Shown here piece after piece: positions 25,094 to 33,943 of a stretch of DNA of 64,000 nt. The translations under genes were made by a program, and so were the position numbers. Origin of the DNA: an uncultured Christensenellaceae bacterium. GTDB lineage: Bacteria > Bacillota > Clostridia > Christensenellales > CAG-314. How positions within the stretch are numbered: the first letter of the stretch is position 1; each line of letters starts with the position of its first letter. The notes under the pieces are model-generated. The model was not told the origin of the DNA and did no database searches. It saw nothing but the letters and a program-made list of their open reading frames with translations. The stretch is taken from contig CAJUCX010000001.1 of NCBI GenBank assembly GCA_910585195.1, positions 62,001-126,000 on the forward strand. The letters are read 5' to 3'.

Positions 25094-27379
25094 TTAATCA
25101 AACAAGCCACCGACTTCTGTCATGCCTTTTTTCTTAACCTCGAACTCCAGTCCACTAGCAATAATATCCGAACCATTATAAATATCAAAACAATATCTTC
25201 CACGCTTTGTGCAATCAGTGAGTTCTACTGTATAAATAAAATCATCGCTCGTTTTTTTAGCTTCATAAAATCTGTTCCCGATTTTTATGGAAATATCGTT
25301 ACTTTTAAGCCCAACATAAATCTTCAACGTAGGATATTCTCTTGGCGCAAGGATAATTATCTTTGACTCTTCTACAACGAATGCTTCCACTGTACCCGGC
25401 TTACGTATAATCTCTATAATTGGAATCGTTACTTCTTCTAATGATGCACCACCGTGTACTTCTACGTTTGCCTTTCTGCCGCCTCTAAACCTATCGTAGT
25501 TCGCAAGAACCCAGAAGCCATCAGACTCTATTGCGCATTCGGGTTTAGAATTGATTTCATTCTTTGGACAACATCTTCCTGAATGTTCACCAACCGTCTC
25601 CATCTGCCACATATTTTCGGTTTCATGAATTACAGCCAACCTACTCGCGCCATGGTCGGATATTACAATCGCTTTAGCGATTTCTCCAGATAAAATCTTA
25701 GAACTAATTTTTATTAATAAATCATTTATGATTTCGAGCTCCTTTATTAGGTAAATAGGTGTCTTAACCTTTTCGTAATCGAAGCTATTCTCTCCATGAT
25801 GCTTTATATCGTCCAAATCCTTTATATTAGCAACATGGCATCCTTTCCCTTCAAAGTAATTAACAAATTCGCAATTACAATATGTAAGCGAAGGAAGCTC
25901 ACAACGCCCAATAGAAATGTTAGCAGATAATCCATACTTATTACACTTTGCCTGAATAAAAGATAAGTATTCTGCACCCAGAGCGTCAAGGAAATAAACC
26001 TGAGTCCCTTTTGTTTCAACTTTATCAACAATTGCTGTTCTGGATGGCAAAACATCAACAAAATTAAAATCATGCGCTTGCTCATCCACAATAGCTTCAA
26101 AACTGGGTAATATTTTATTAATTACTTTTTGATATTTATATAAATCAAAGTATTTATCAAGCAGCTCATTCTTGAATCTGTAACTTGCTAGATATTCCGC
26201 CAAATCAGGATAAACTGTATGCAATATCTTTATAAGCGCTTCGGCGGTATAGTTCTCGCCGTATTTATCGAGCCACTCAATTATTTTTTCTTTTTCCGCT
26301 ATTGTTAAATCAGTCAAATAATATATTAGATTCTCTCCCTTAATAGAAACAACCTTACAATAATCTGCCGATTCACTTAATAGTTCTATTAAATTGCTTA
26401 GTATTTCTTTTCTTTCGGTATAATATTTTTGAAATTTTATATCTCTATAATCAATTGTTAAAATTACGCGAAATAGTGATTTGATAAACTCTTGGTAATT
26501 CGCAGCATTAAAAACAGCGTGCTGCAAGTATTCGCATTTTTGTGTCCCAAAAATCATCAGTGAGATGTAGTATAACCATTTCTTTTCTTCCGAGAAATGT
26601 GCATACTGCGAAATGTAGCTGGCTAAATCCGTATCTGCACCAAATTCATTCTTAATAACAAAATCCCAATTTTTTCTTGCAATTAATTTTAATAAATAAT
26701 TCCATTGTTTTGCAGACCCATATGATGCGGCTACACCTTTTGTCCTCGGATCAATATCGCACACTATATCATACCCATTTCTCATTTGGGCAATTGCAAA
26801 TATAGATTTATCAAAAAGCGACTTTTTGACATCGGTAGCAATATAAATGGGATTATCCGTACTTGTTTCTATAATCTCTCCAATCTTCTCAAACCCCACA
26901 AAACAATTAGGAAACGCTTCTGCCAAATCTGGTGCGACAAGACAAACGCCCGCGACATCGTCTTTTATATCATTTAGGCACACCACCTGTCCTCTTTCCT
27001 TAAATCTCGTATCGGAAAAAGAAAGGAAGCCTGAACACATGTATGTAAGCAGTATAACGTGACCGTTAATATTTTTAGAGAGAATCTTTTTTAATTCCTT
27101 CTTTGCAAAAACAGTCCCTTGAAGTCTCAAAAAAGCCGACAAACAAACGATAAAGATTGTACCTTCGTTCTTATCTATCGTGTGCTCTAACTCCTCAAAC
27201 TTAAATGTCCCATCTTTTTGGCAAAACCGTTCTGCTGAAACGAATATATTTGTTCCAACATGGAAAAGCTCTTTGAAAAGTTCCAGTTCTATGCGTGAGG
27301 AGAAATCGACCACTAATGGATACCGTTTAGTGGAAGAAAGATAATCTTCTATTTTCTTTTTCACACTATCTCTGTTCAT
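25094..27379 (-). CDS. pglZ: BREX protein PglZ (alkaline phosphatase superfamily)
   Basis: 761 aa. The central domain has 'TQVYFLDALGAEYLSF' (metal/nucleophile region, near residue 465) and 'AIVISDHGASRLAV' (near 575), the D...DHG metal pattern of PglZ. Before it is a long helical N-terminal region, after it a beta-rich C-terminal domain. PglZ is present in all BREX types and its biochemical role is unresolved. The start is the ATG at 27379 behind GAGGG; the frame opens at a GTG directly after the brxC stop. It lies between brxC and brxL, as in type 4 BREX. Confidence 0.92.
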   Translation of the reverse strand: MNRDSVKKKIEDYLSSTKRYPLVVDFSSRIELELFKELFHVGTNIFVSAERFCQKDGTFKFEELEHTIDKNEGTIFIVCLSAFLRLQGTVFAKKELKKILSKNINGHVILLTYMCSGFLSFSDTRFKERGQVVCLNDIKDDVAGVCLVAPDLAEAFPNCFVGFEKIGEIIETSTDNPIYIATDVKKSLFDKSIFAIAQMRNGYDIVCDIDPRTKGVAASYGSAKQWNYLLKLIARKNWDFVIKNEFGADTDLASYISQYAHFSEEKKWLYYISLMIFGTQKCEYLQHAVFNAANYQEFIKSLFRVILTIDYRDIKFQKYYTERKEILSNLIELLSESADYCKVVSIKGENLIYYLTDLTIAEKEKIIEWLDKYGENYTAEALIKILHTVYPDLAEYLASYRFKNELLDKYFDLYKYQKVINKILPSFEAIVDEQAHDFNFVDVLPSRTAIVDKVETKGTQVYFLDALGAEYLSFIQAKCNKYGLSANISIGRCELPSLTYCNCEFVNYFEGKGCHVANIKDLDDIKHHGENSFDYEKVKTPIYLIKELEIINDLLIKISSKILSGEIAKAIVISDHGASRLAVIHETENMWQMETVGEHSGRCCPKNEINSKPECAIESDGFWVLANYDRFRGGRKANVEVHGGASLEEVTIPIIEIIRKPGTVEAFVVEESKIIILAPREYPTLKIYVGLKSNDISIKIGNRFYEAKKTSDDFIYTVELTDCTKRGRYCFDIYNGSDIIASGLEFEVKKKGMTEVGGLFD

Positions 27380-27394
27380 TCTTGCCGCCCTCAC

Positions 27395-30300
27395 TTATTT
27401 CTTTTTACCCTTCATTATTTCCACACCAACAGCTATGTTATCTTCAATTAATTGCTTTAAATATGCCTTTACCTCATCTGCTGGCATGCTGTCTATAATT
27501 GTTTTAGCCCTTCCATAACCAGTTTCTGTATATTTTGCCTTTGCCATAACTTTTATTTTATTGAAGACTTCTTGACTTTCGCACCAATAATAAGGGGCAT
27601 CTAAAACATGCTCTTTAAGATATTGCATGACTGATTCCACGTCCTCAAAGAGAACAGCATATTCTCCCAAGAATCTGTCTGCAAAAGCCCTGGCACAAGC
27701 TACTCTGTCATTCAATGCTTTTAAATATGTAGCCCGGGAAATATACTCCTCCGCCTCTACAACTGCCCGTTCATCAGTGCTTTTTCCGTTAATCGTCCCA
27801 AACACTTTTCTTGCCGTCGCAACCTCATTATCTGGAATCATAATAATTATTGGCATATTATGTTTTTCAGACCAATCAATAGGATACTCTGATCCAGTCA
27901 ATTCCTTCCACTTCGTTCTTAGCTTGATGTGTCCTAACGTCCCCTTATATTCTTTGATGGCTTTTTGCACCTTTTCCGTGTACACATTAGGCTCTGAGAT
28001 AAATGTACCTTTAAACTCATACTTGTCATCATCAAGCATAACCTTTACATCTTCTATCGTAAGATCGTCAAGGTAGAATGAACATGCCTTAACAAACATG
28101 TCAGCCTGTGTTGACATGAAGTGCTTAAAATACTCTAGATGTTCTTTTAGCAAAGCAAGGAACTGCTTTTTCTGGGAATCAAGTAAACTGTTCGCCTTTT
28201 TGAGATTGTATAGCATTTCAAAGAAAGGTTTACTTTCCCCAAGTTCGTTTCTAATAACAGAGTATGATAGCCTTATTTGCGCAATCTTATCGCACCATCC
28301 TCTTATCGTTTCTTGATATGAAGAGTTTTTTGTCAAAATCAAATTACTGGTCTCTACGATTGAATATTCCGTAATAAGTTCGTTAATTTTTTCGTTTACG
28401 GTATCTTTATTCCAAACCCAATTTGCTGCGTCAGAATTGAATTTATATGACAGATAGTTGATATATTGCCCACCGTCCCCAATAGCTTTTGCAATAATAG
28501 GGAGCAAACCACCTTCGTATAGTTCCAAATACGATAACATACCGTTCTTGCAATTATCCTTAGTAAGAACAGTTTGAAGATCTATAACAGCTTCGGGATG
28601 TTGAATATAAATATCCCCGATTTCCATTGCAATATCATTATCGGATTTCTCACCGCCGTCAATATTTTTATTGTTCGCAATACCACAATATTTTTCTATT
28701 AACTGCGTAACAATTTCCTTGCTTGTCTTAAAAGAGAACGAATCTAAAGTATACTCAATCAACCAAATAGGGAACGAGAAACTCTTCATCTGGTCACGAA
28801 TTCTCAACCGCGTTTCAGTTACCGAAACACAAGTTTTTTCATCAATGCCAAATGCGAGCGACGTAATTTTATTAAAAGCACGCTCCGAATCCGTCAGCGT
28901 TACTATATATTTGTCCTTATAGCGCTTATCCGCAGTATTTTCTAGCTTAATAATTTCAGCAATCATTGAGGAAAGCTTGTCTGAATCAAGAGGAACCGTT
29001 GTGAGATTATCGCTATATGAGTAAAACCCATTCGCATATTCCTTGAGAATAAAGCCTAAAATGAATGCCGTGAGATTGCAAGGCATAAATCCATATGGCG
29101 CAACTTTCAATGCATTATAAATTTGTGCTATAGATATTCTATCGCCCTTTGAATATTCCTTTTCAATAATGCCATCCACAAATGTTTTTAATGTAGCAAT
29201 ATAAGAATGTGAAAGCTTCCAATACTCAGAAACTTTCCATGCACCTTTTAATGCATTTTCCAGCTTCGTTGCTTCATTGCCAGATCTAAATGTACCTTTC
29301 GTTTCCTCGATAATACCGCAGAGCGCACCAGATTGCAAAGAGTTAGCATCATACATTGTGTTAAGTACGCTGATAAACGCCCCCTCAAGACAACTAGGAT
29401 ATTTAAATTTATTAAGCTCCATTAAACGATTAATCAAATCCGACATACATGCAACCCGTTCCCCCTCGGGCACATAGTGCGAGTATACATAAAAATCGCC
29501 AGTCTTGATTTTCTTTGCCCATCCTTTCAAAACATCAATGGCATATCCTTCATATGTTTTTCTCTGGTTAAGATCGCTGCTTCCTATTGCAAGTGACATT
29601 GCATAATTTTCAACAAACTCATTATACTCTGTTTCTCCAAGCACTACTGACGAATCAATAATCACTACTTCGCTATCTGGATTTGCAGAGAAAAATGCAT
29701 CTATTTTCTTTTGCAAAGCAGCTTTTTCCACTGTATCTCTTGCAAAGGTAACTATTCCATAAATCTTATTGCTCTCATCTGCAGGGTTATTCGCCTTTTT
29801 GACTTCGGCATCAAAATCACTTATGGTAGCATAAAAAAGTGCATACCTGAGTTTTAATGCACCGTTAAGTTCAACTGTATTTCTAAGTTCGCACCCGGTC
29901 ATAAAAGACATATCTTTGGTGTTCTTAGCTTTTGCATCTGCTATATAAGGCGTGGTGTCAACCGTAGGTCCTGCACTTTTACAGCAGTATGAGAACACCT
30001 CGCCAGTTAATGGAGTACGAGTGACAACGTGCGTATTAAGAAGCTTACCAGCAATCTTTCTTGCTGTCATTTCAAGGTCAGTACCTTCAAATGCAAGTGA
30101 AATATTCTTGTCATTCGGTAAGAATATATCTTTATTACCAGACCGTTCAGAAACTGCCTGAAGCAACAAAATTGTCTTAAGAACTCTTCTCTCATCTTCA
30201 ACAAGGTCTTTCTCTATTCTAGATGTGTAACAACTAAGAACTTCTTTAATTCCCGCCGCAAGTTTATCTGCGCCACTCTCATAGAAAAAGCTCCAAAGCA

Positions 30301-31582
30301 TATCTATTGTAACAAAAGGATTCTGCGACGAAAAATCATAATGGTCAATAAACCACTGGAATGCATGCACATTATCGCCCTCATCATTCTTGATAAAGTT
30401 AAACATGCTTCTAGCGGTTGATGTGTAATAAATCGAAATGTGCTGCAATATTAGTGCCGCATATGGATGTATGGGTAAAACATTAGATAAATCCGCATCT
30501 GTTAATCCAATTTTCTTTTTAACTGCAGAGCGGCTTTGCATTGTGCGATTGTCAAGACTGCTCTTGTGTCTTACCCACTTCGCCGCCAAATCTGGATCGT
30601 CGGTAACCCTAAGAGCTTCTGCCATAAGTGCAAAGGCAATATTTTCAGGCAATGAAATGTGGAGTGTGGGTGAAACAAATCTGTCCAGCGTCTTTTTCTT
30701 GTCGGGGTCACCTTCGGAGAAATATGCTTCTGCCTTGTGTGTAACAATCATCAAGCAGAATGAAGCCGTAGCTGAAAGCTCTGCAATCTGTTGGAATCCT
30801 GTCAAGTGACGCATATTGTTTTCGAAGTATTCCGAGAATTCATCCCAAATAAACATCAAATTATAGAGATTATTCTTTTCAATAACCTCCCTTATCCATT
30901 CGCAAAGGTCACTAGCCGTCATTGAAAAACTACCTTTGACGGCCTTTACCTTAAACACCTTTGCAATAAGAGAACGAAGTGCCTCGTCCTTATATGTCTT
31001 TAATTTTTCAAGAATATCGTCTGCTCTATCTCCGCCCAAAATATCACGATATGTTCCCGACGCATAAATATTAAAGCTCTGTTTATTCTCTTCGTTTTCA
31101 AGATAGCGAATCAACGATTCACGCAACGAAACGCACGCCTTATTTTCTATACCGTTTTCCCTTAATGCCTTTTCTATGCCCTCTTGTATAGCAACAACCA
31201 AATCAGTGTCGCTTGAGATATCAGAAGAACCGTATCTGTGACAAACTAAAATCTTGCCTGCTTTTTTTTGCGCAGTGAAATCCTTGCACAGGAAATTATC
31301 AAGCCCATATCTCTCAAAGTAAGCAACAGTTTCCTGCTCTGAGGCTTCCAACAATTTTTTGAGGGTTAAAACGGCATGTGATTTTCCTGTTCCGTATGCA
31401 CCATCAACCCAAAGAGACAACTTTTGCTTTCTCTTTAAAACATCAACTGTTGCCTTTATTAAATTTACGAAAGAAGGATGCGGATAGAATTTCTTCCATA
31501 AATCGGGCTTTGTGTCAATAATTTTTTTATCGACTTGGGGGAAATATTCAGGATCGATATTAAAGTAGTCACGATAACTCAT
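27395..31582 (-). CDS. brxC: BREX protein BrxC/PglY (large P-loop ATPase)
   Basis: The 1395-aa ATPase has Walker A 'VDGAYGTGKSHAVLTLKKLL' at residues 60-79 and Walker B 'NLMFIWDEFSEYFE' near 240, with the family start 'MSYRDYFNIDPEYFPQVDKK'. BrxC is the core ATPase of BREX, found in every type. The length is normal. GGAGAAAATAAA precedes the ATG. It is 12 bases after brxP. In type 4 the order brxP-brxC-pglZ-brxL is diagnostic and is complete here. Confidence 0.95.
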   Translation of the reverse strand: MSYRDYFNIDPEYFPQVDKKIIDTKPDLWKKFYPHPSFVNLIKATVDVLKRKQKLSLWVDGAYGTGKSHAVLTLKKLLEASEQETVAYFERYGLDNFLCKDFTAQKKAGKILVCHRYGSSDISSDTDLVVAIQEGIEKALRENGIENKACVSLRESLIRYLENEENKQSFNIYASGTYRDILGGDRADDILEKLKTYKDEALRSLIAKVFKVKAVKGSFSMTASDLCEWIREVIEKNNLYNLMFIWDEFSEYFENNMRHLTGFQQIAELSATASFCLMIVTHKAEAYFSEGDPDKKKTLDRFVSPTLHISLPENIAFALMAEALRVTDDPDLAAKWVRHKSSLDNRTMQSRSAVKKKIGLTDADLSNVLPIHPYAALILQHISIYYTSTARSMFNFIKNDEGDNVHAFQWFIDHYDFSSQNPFVTIDMLWSFFYESGADKLAAGIKEVLSCYTSRIEKDLVEDERRVLKTILLLQAVSERSGNKDIFLPNDKNISLAFEGTDLEMTARKIAGKLLNTHVVTRTPLTGEVFSYCCKSAGPTVDTTPYIADAKAKNTKDMSFMTGCELRNTVELNGALKLRYALFYATISDFDAEVKKANNPADESNKIYGIVTFARDTVEKAALQKKIDAFFSANPDSEVVIIDSSVVLGETEYNEFVENYAMSLAIGSSDLNQRKTYEGYAIDVLKGWAKKIKTGDFYVYSHYVPEGERVACMSDLINRLMELNKFKYPSCLEGAFISVLNTMYDANSLQSGALCGIIEETKGTFRSGNEATKLENALKGAWKVSEYWKLSHSYIATLKTFVDGIIEKEYSKGDRISIAQIYNALKVAPYGFMPCNLTAFILGFILKEYANGFYSYSDNLTTVPLDSDKLSSMIAEIIKLENTADKRYKDKYIVTLTDSERAFNKITSLAFGIDEKTCVSVTETRLRIRDQMKSFSFPIWLIEYTLDSFSFKTSKEIVTQLIEKYCGIANNKNIDGGEKSDNDIAMEIGDIYIQHPEAVIDLQTVLTKDNCKNGMLSYLELYEGGLLPIIAKAIGDGGQYINYLSYKFNSDAANWVWNKDTVNEKINELITEYSIVETSNLILTKNSSYQETIRGWCDKIAQIRLSYSVIRNELGESKPFFEMLYNLKKANSLLDSQKKQFLALLKEHLEYFKHFMSTQADMFVKACSFYLDDLTIEDVKVMLDDDKYEFKGTFISEPNVYTEKVQKAIKEYKGTLGHIKLRTKWKELTGSEYPIDWSEKHNMPIIIMIPDNEVATARKVFGTINGKSTDERAVVEAEEYISRATYLKALNDRVACARAFADRFLGEYAVLFEDVESVMQYLKEHVLDAPYYWCESQEVFNKIKVMAKAKYTETGYGRAKTIIDSMPADEVKAYLKQLIEDNIAVGVEIMKGKKK

Positions 31583-31594
31583 TTTATTTTCTCC

Positions 31595-33937
31595 TTAAAA
31601 AAGTTCATCTAAAATTTGAGCGGAACTCAAATCACTTTTTAATGTTATACTGTCCAAACCGAGTGTAAATCTCGCTTCGATTAAATCGGGATAATTAAAT
31701 GTCATACCATTCAGGAGCTTTTCCATTGTATCCCTATTAAGCCCAAAGATTTGTGTGGGACTTATACCATCACTCTCAATTTCATGGTCTAGCAACCTTG
31801 TGAGTGTAAACTGCTTATAATTGCCGCATGCTTCGGCAAACTTATACAATGAGTATAGGATAACTCTTTCGTCTGGATTTGCCCAAGGTTCTCGTGTTAA
31901 AGATAGAAGTTTCTTTTTCTCATCACCTGTTTGAGTCATTTTGCTTTCAATGCAAGGCAACCCAAATCCAATTGAATTGAGCGGCTTTGTTGTGTCTAGT
32001 ATTACCTTAAATCCATTCCAAAACTCGCCAATTGCTTTATCTGTGATATTTTCCTGTTTTAATCTTAACCCAACAGACTCTATTGTGCTTGTCTCATAAA
32101 AAGGGATGTTTTTAATATACCAACCAAACTGAGGCGTATATACCAAATTACACAGCATTAATGCCCACGGCAACTCCCCATCGAGATCAAAACTAAGAAT
32201 GAACTCTCCCAATGGAGTAAGTTGTTTCTTTTTTATTAGATTGGCATCCGACAAAAAAGCATACATAACATCTGTTTTCCTATTTCCTGGTTCGAAAGAA
32301 TTATCTCGCGCAAACATTTCTATCCATTTGGCATCCACACCGACACTTAAATACCTATTAATTCCTGTTAATTTTTTCATGATTTTACTCCCCTTGACAG
32401 AATTATAATATAAACATCCACAAAGAATTTTTAGACATTCATGGCATCTAATACATTTATTAGATATCTGAACTTTACCGTCTCTCATACTAATGTTTCT
32501 ATATGGGCATTCAGCAATACAGGTTCCACATTGAATGCAATACTGAGATTTCGCTAATATGCTCTTGAAATAATATACAAACTCAATTGCATTCTTCGTT
32601 TTTTGCGTATTAGTTACTTTAATAATATCATATTTATCATCATGAATAATTACACAATGACGTTCGACTCCATTATACTCCAAAATTAAAGAGTCATTAC
32701 CACATTCTGAAAGCTTGCCAATAGTTTTATACCACTCTCTCCAATTTTCATTAAGATTAATCGTTTTAAAAATAAGAAAATCGTCTTTTTCTTCAAAGCT
32801 AAATCTCTCTTCTTCGGAAAAGCGCAGTTCGCGGCCGCTCATTCTTGTCTTCCAACCACCAATTTCCATAAAACGAGCTGCATTATCCCCAGATAAATCT
32901 TTTGCGCTGTTTGTTAATATTTTTTCAGTAAATAATTTTACCTCTGTGCTAAAAAATCTATTTTTAATATATTCGTGCCTTTCTGATGAATTCGGGCACA
33001 TAATGCAACCGACACGATTGAATCCGAGCTTATACGCCTCATTTAGCAACAGCCCATACGCATAAATATGTAAATAAACCTCTGCTGATGTCCATTCCAG
33101 TATAGGGTGATAACTATATTGCCCAGCTATTTTTTTTCCAATACTAAGCTCATCATATTCCGAACGGCTTGCACTTTCCTCAGCTCTCACCCCGGTTATC
33201 ATCATTGTTCTAACAAATTTACTACCGATAATCTCATTTAACAAGTTAATAACAGGTGCAGTTTTGTGTACTGTGCAACACCACCTGACTTTCCTAGCCG
33301 GTGGTCCAAACATATCCCATGATTGACTTGCACTCATCGGAGCTTTGGCAGAATAAAAATCAATTTTTTCACAAGCACACAGTTGAGAAACCTCATCTAC
33401 AAGTTTCTGCGTTGTTGGAAACTCCATATCAGTATCACCAAACAACACCTTAAATTCATTATGAGGTAACGCTCTTTGAACCAAATCTAGTGCTACAACA
33501 CTATCTTTGCCGCCAGAAAATGCGACATAGAATACATCAACTTTATTCTTATAGGCAACGAATGTATTATATATTTTTTTAATTGTATCCTGTACCAATT
33601 GTCCCATTATGTCCTTATTCTTCTCCACCATTGCCGGAATATCTACAAAGCGAAGTGACACACCTTGGGGCTCTGGATCTTCAATTAAAATAAGTTCCGG
33701 TGCTGTATATAAAGAGCCGCCTTTCGTTTTTGCTACCAACCTACCACGATAATAGTAATTGTTTGCTTCTGCCCACATATAAGGAAAGCTATCATTCTTA
33801 TCGTACTGCCAAAATTTATCGAAACCAAGTATGTCAAGTTCCTTGTAATATACGGGACGAGGCTCTTTGGAAAATTGAAGAGGCGTTGGCATTAAAATAT
33901 ATCCACCAGTAGAGGAATCCCACTCATAAGAATACAT
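31595..33937 (-). CDS. brxP: BREX type 4 protein BrxP (PAPS-reductase/DndC-like, with ferredoxin and DUF4007 parts)
   Basis: The 780-aa protein has three parts. First is a PP-loop adenylating domain: 'FYVAFSGGKDSVVALDLV' near residue 140, 'VRWCCTVHK' and 'CIMCPNSSERHEY', as in DndC/SspD. Next is a double [4Fe-4S] ferredoxin block near 465-510 ('CIQCGTCIAECPY', 'CIRCHECLKILCGC'). Last is a DUF4007-like domain to the end. In phosphorothioation the DndC-type enzyme activates the DNA backbone for sulfur insertion. BrxP defines type 4 BREX, which lacks the PglX methylase. The desulfurase in the same cluster supports sulfur chemistry. It is seven bases after the preceding gene's start region and co-directional. 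Confidence 0.92.
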   Translation of the reverse strand: MYSYEWDSSTGGYILMPTPLQFSKEPRPVYYKELDILGFDKFWQYDKNDSFPYMWAEANNYYYRGRLVAKTKGGSLYTAPELILIEDPEPQGVSLRFVDIPAMVEKNKDIMGQLVQDTIKKIYNTFVAYKNKVDVFYVAFSGGKDSVVALDLVQRALPHNEFKVLFGDTDMEFPTTQKLVDEVSQLCACEKIDFYSAKAPMSASQSWDMFGPPARKVRWCCTVHKTAPVINLLNEIIGSKFVRTMMITGVRAEESASRSEYDELSIGKKIAGQYSYHPILEWTSAEVYLHIYAYGLLLNEAYKLGFNRVGCIMCPNSSERHEYIKNRFFSTEVKLFTEKILTNSAKDLSGDNAARFMEIGGWKTRMSGRELRFSEEERFSFEEKDDFLIFKTINLNENWREWYKTIGKLSECGNDSLILEYNGVERHCVIIHDDKYDIIKVTNTQKTKNAIEFVYYFKSILAKSQYCIQCGTCIAECPYRNISMRDGKVQISNKCIRCHECLKILCGCLYYNSVKGSKIMKKLTGINRYLSVGVDAKWIEMFARDNSFEPGNRKTDVMYAFLSDANLIKKKQLTPLGEFILSFDLDGELPWALMLCNLVYTPQFGWYIKNIPFYETSTIESVGLRLKQENITDKAIGEFWNGFKVILDTTKPLNSIGFGLPCIESKMTQTGDEKKKLLSLTREPWANPDERVILYSLYKFAEACGNYKQFTLTRLLDHEIESDGISPTQIFGLNRDTMEKLLNGMTFNYPDLIEARFTLGLDSITLKSDLSSAQILDELF

Positions 33938-33943
33938 AGCAAA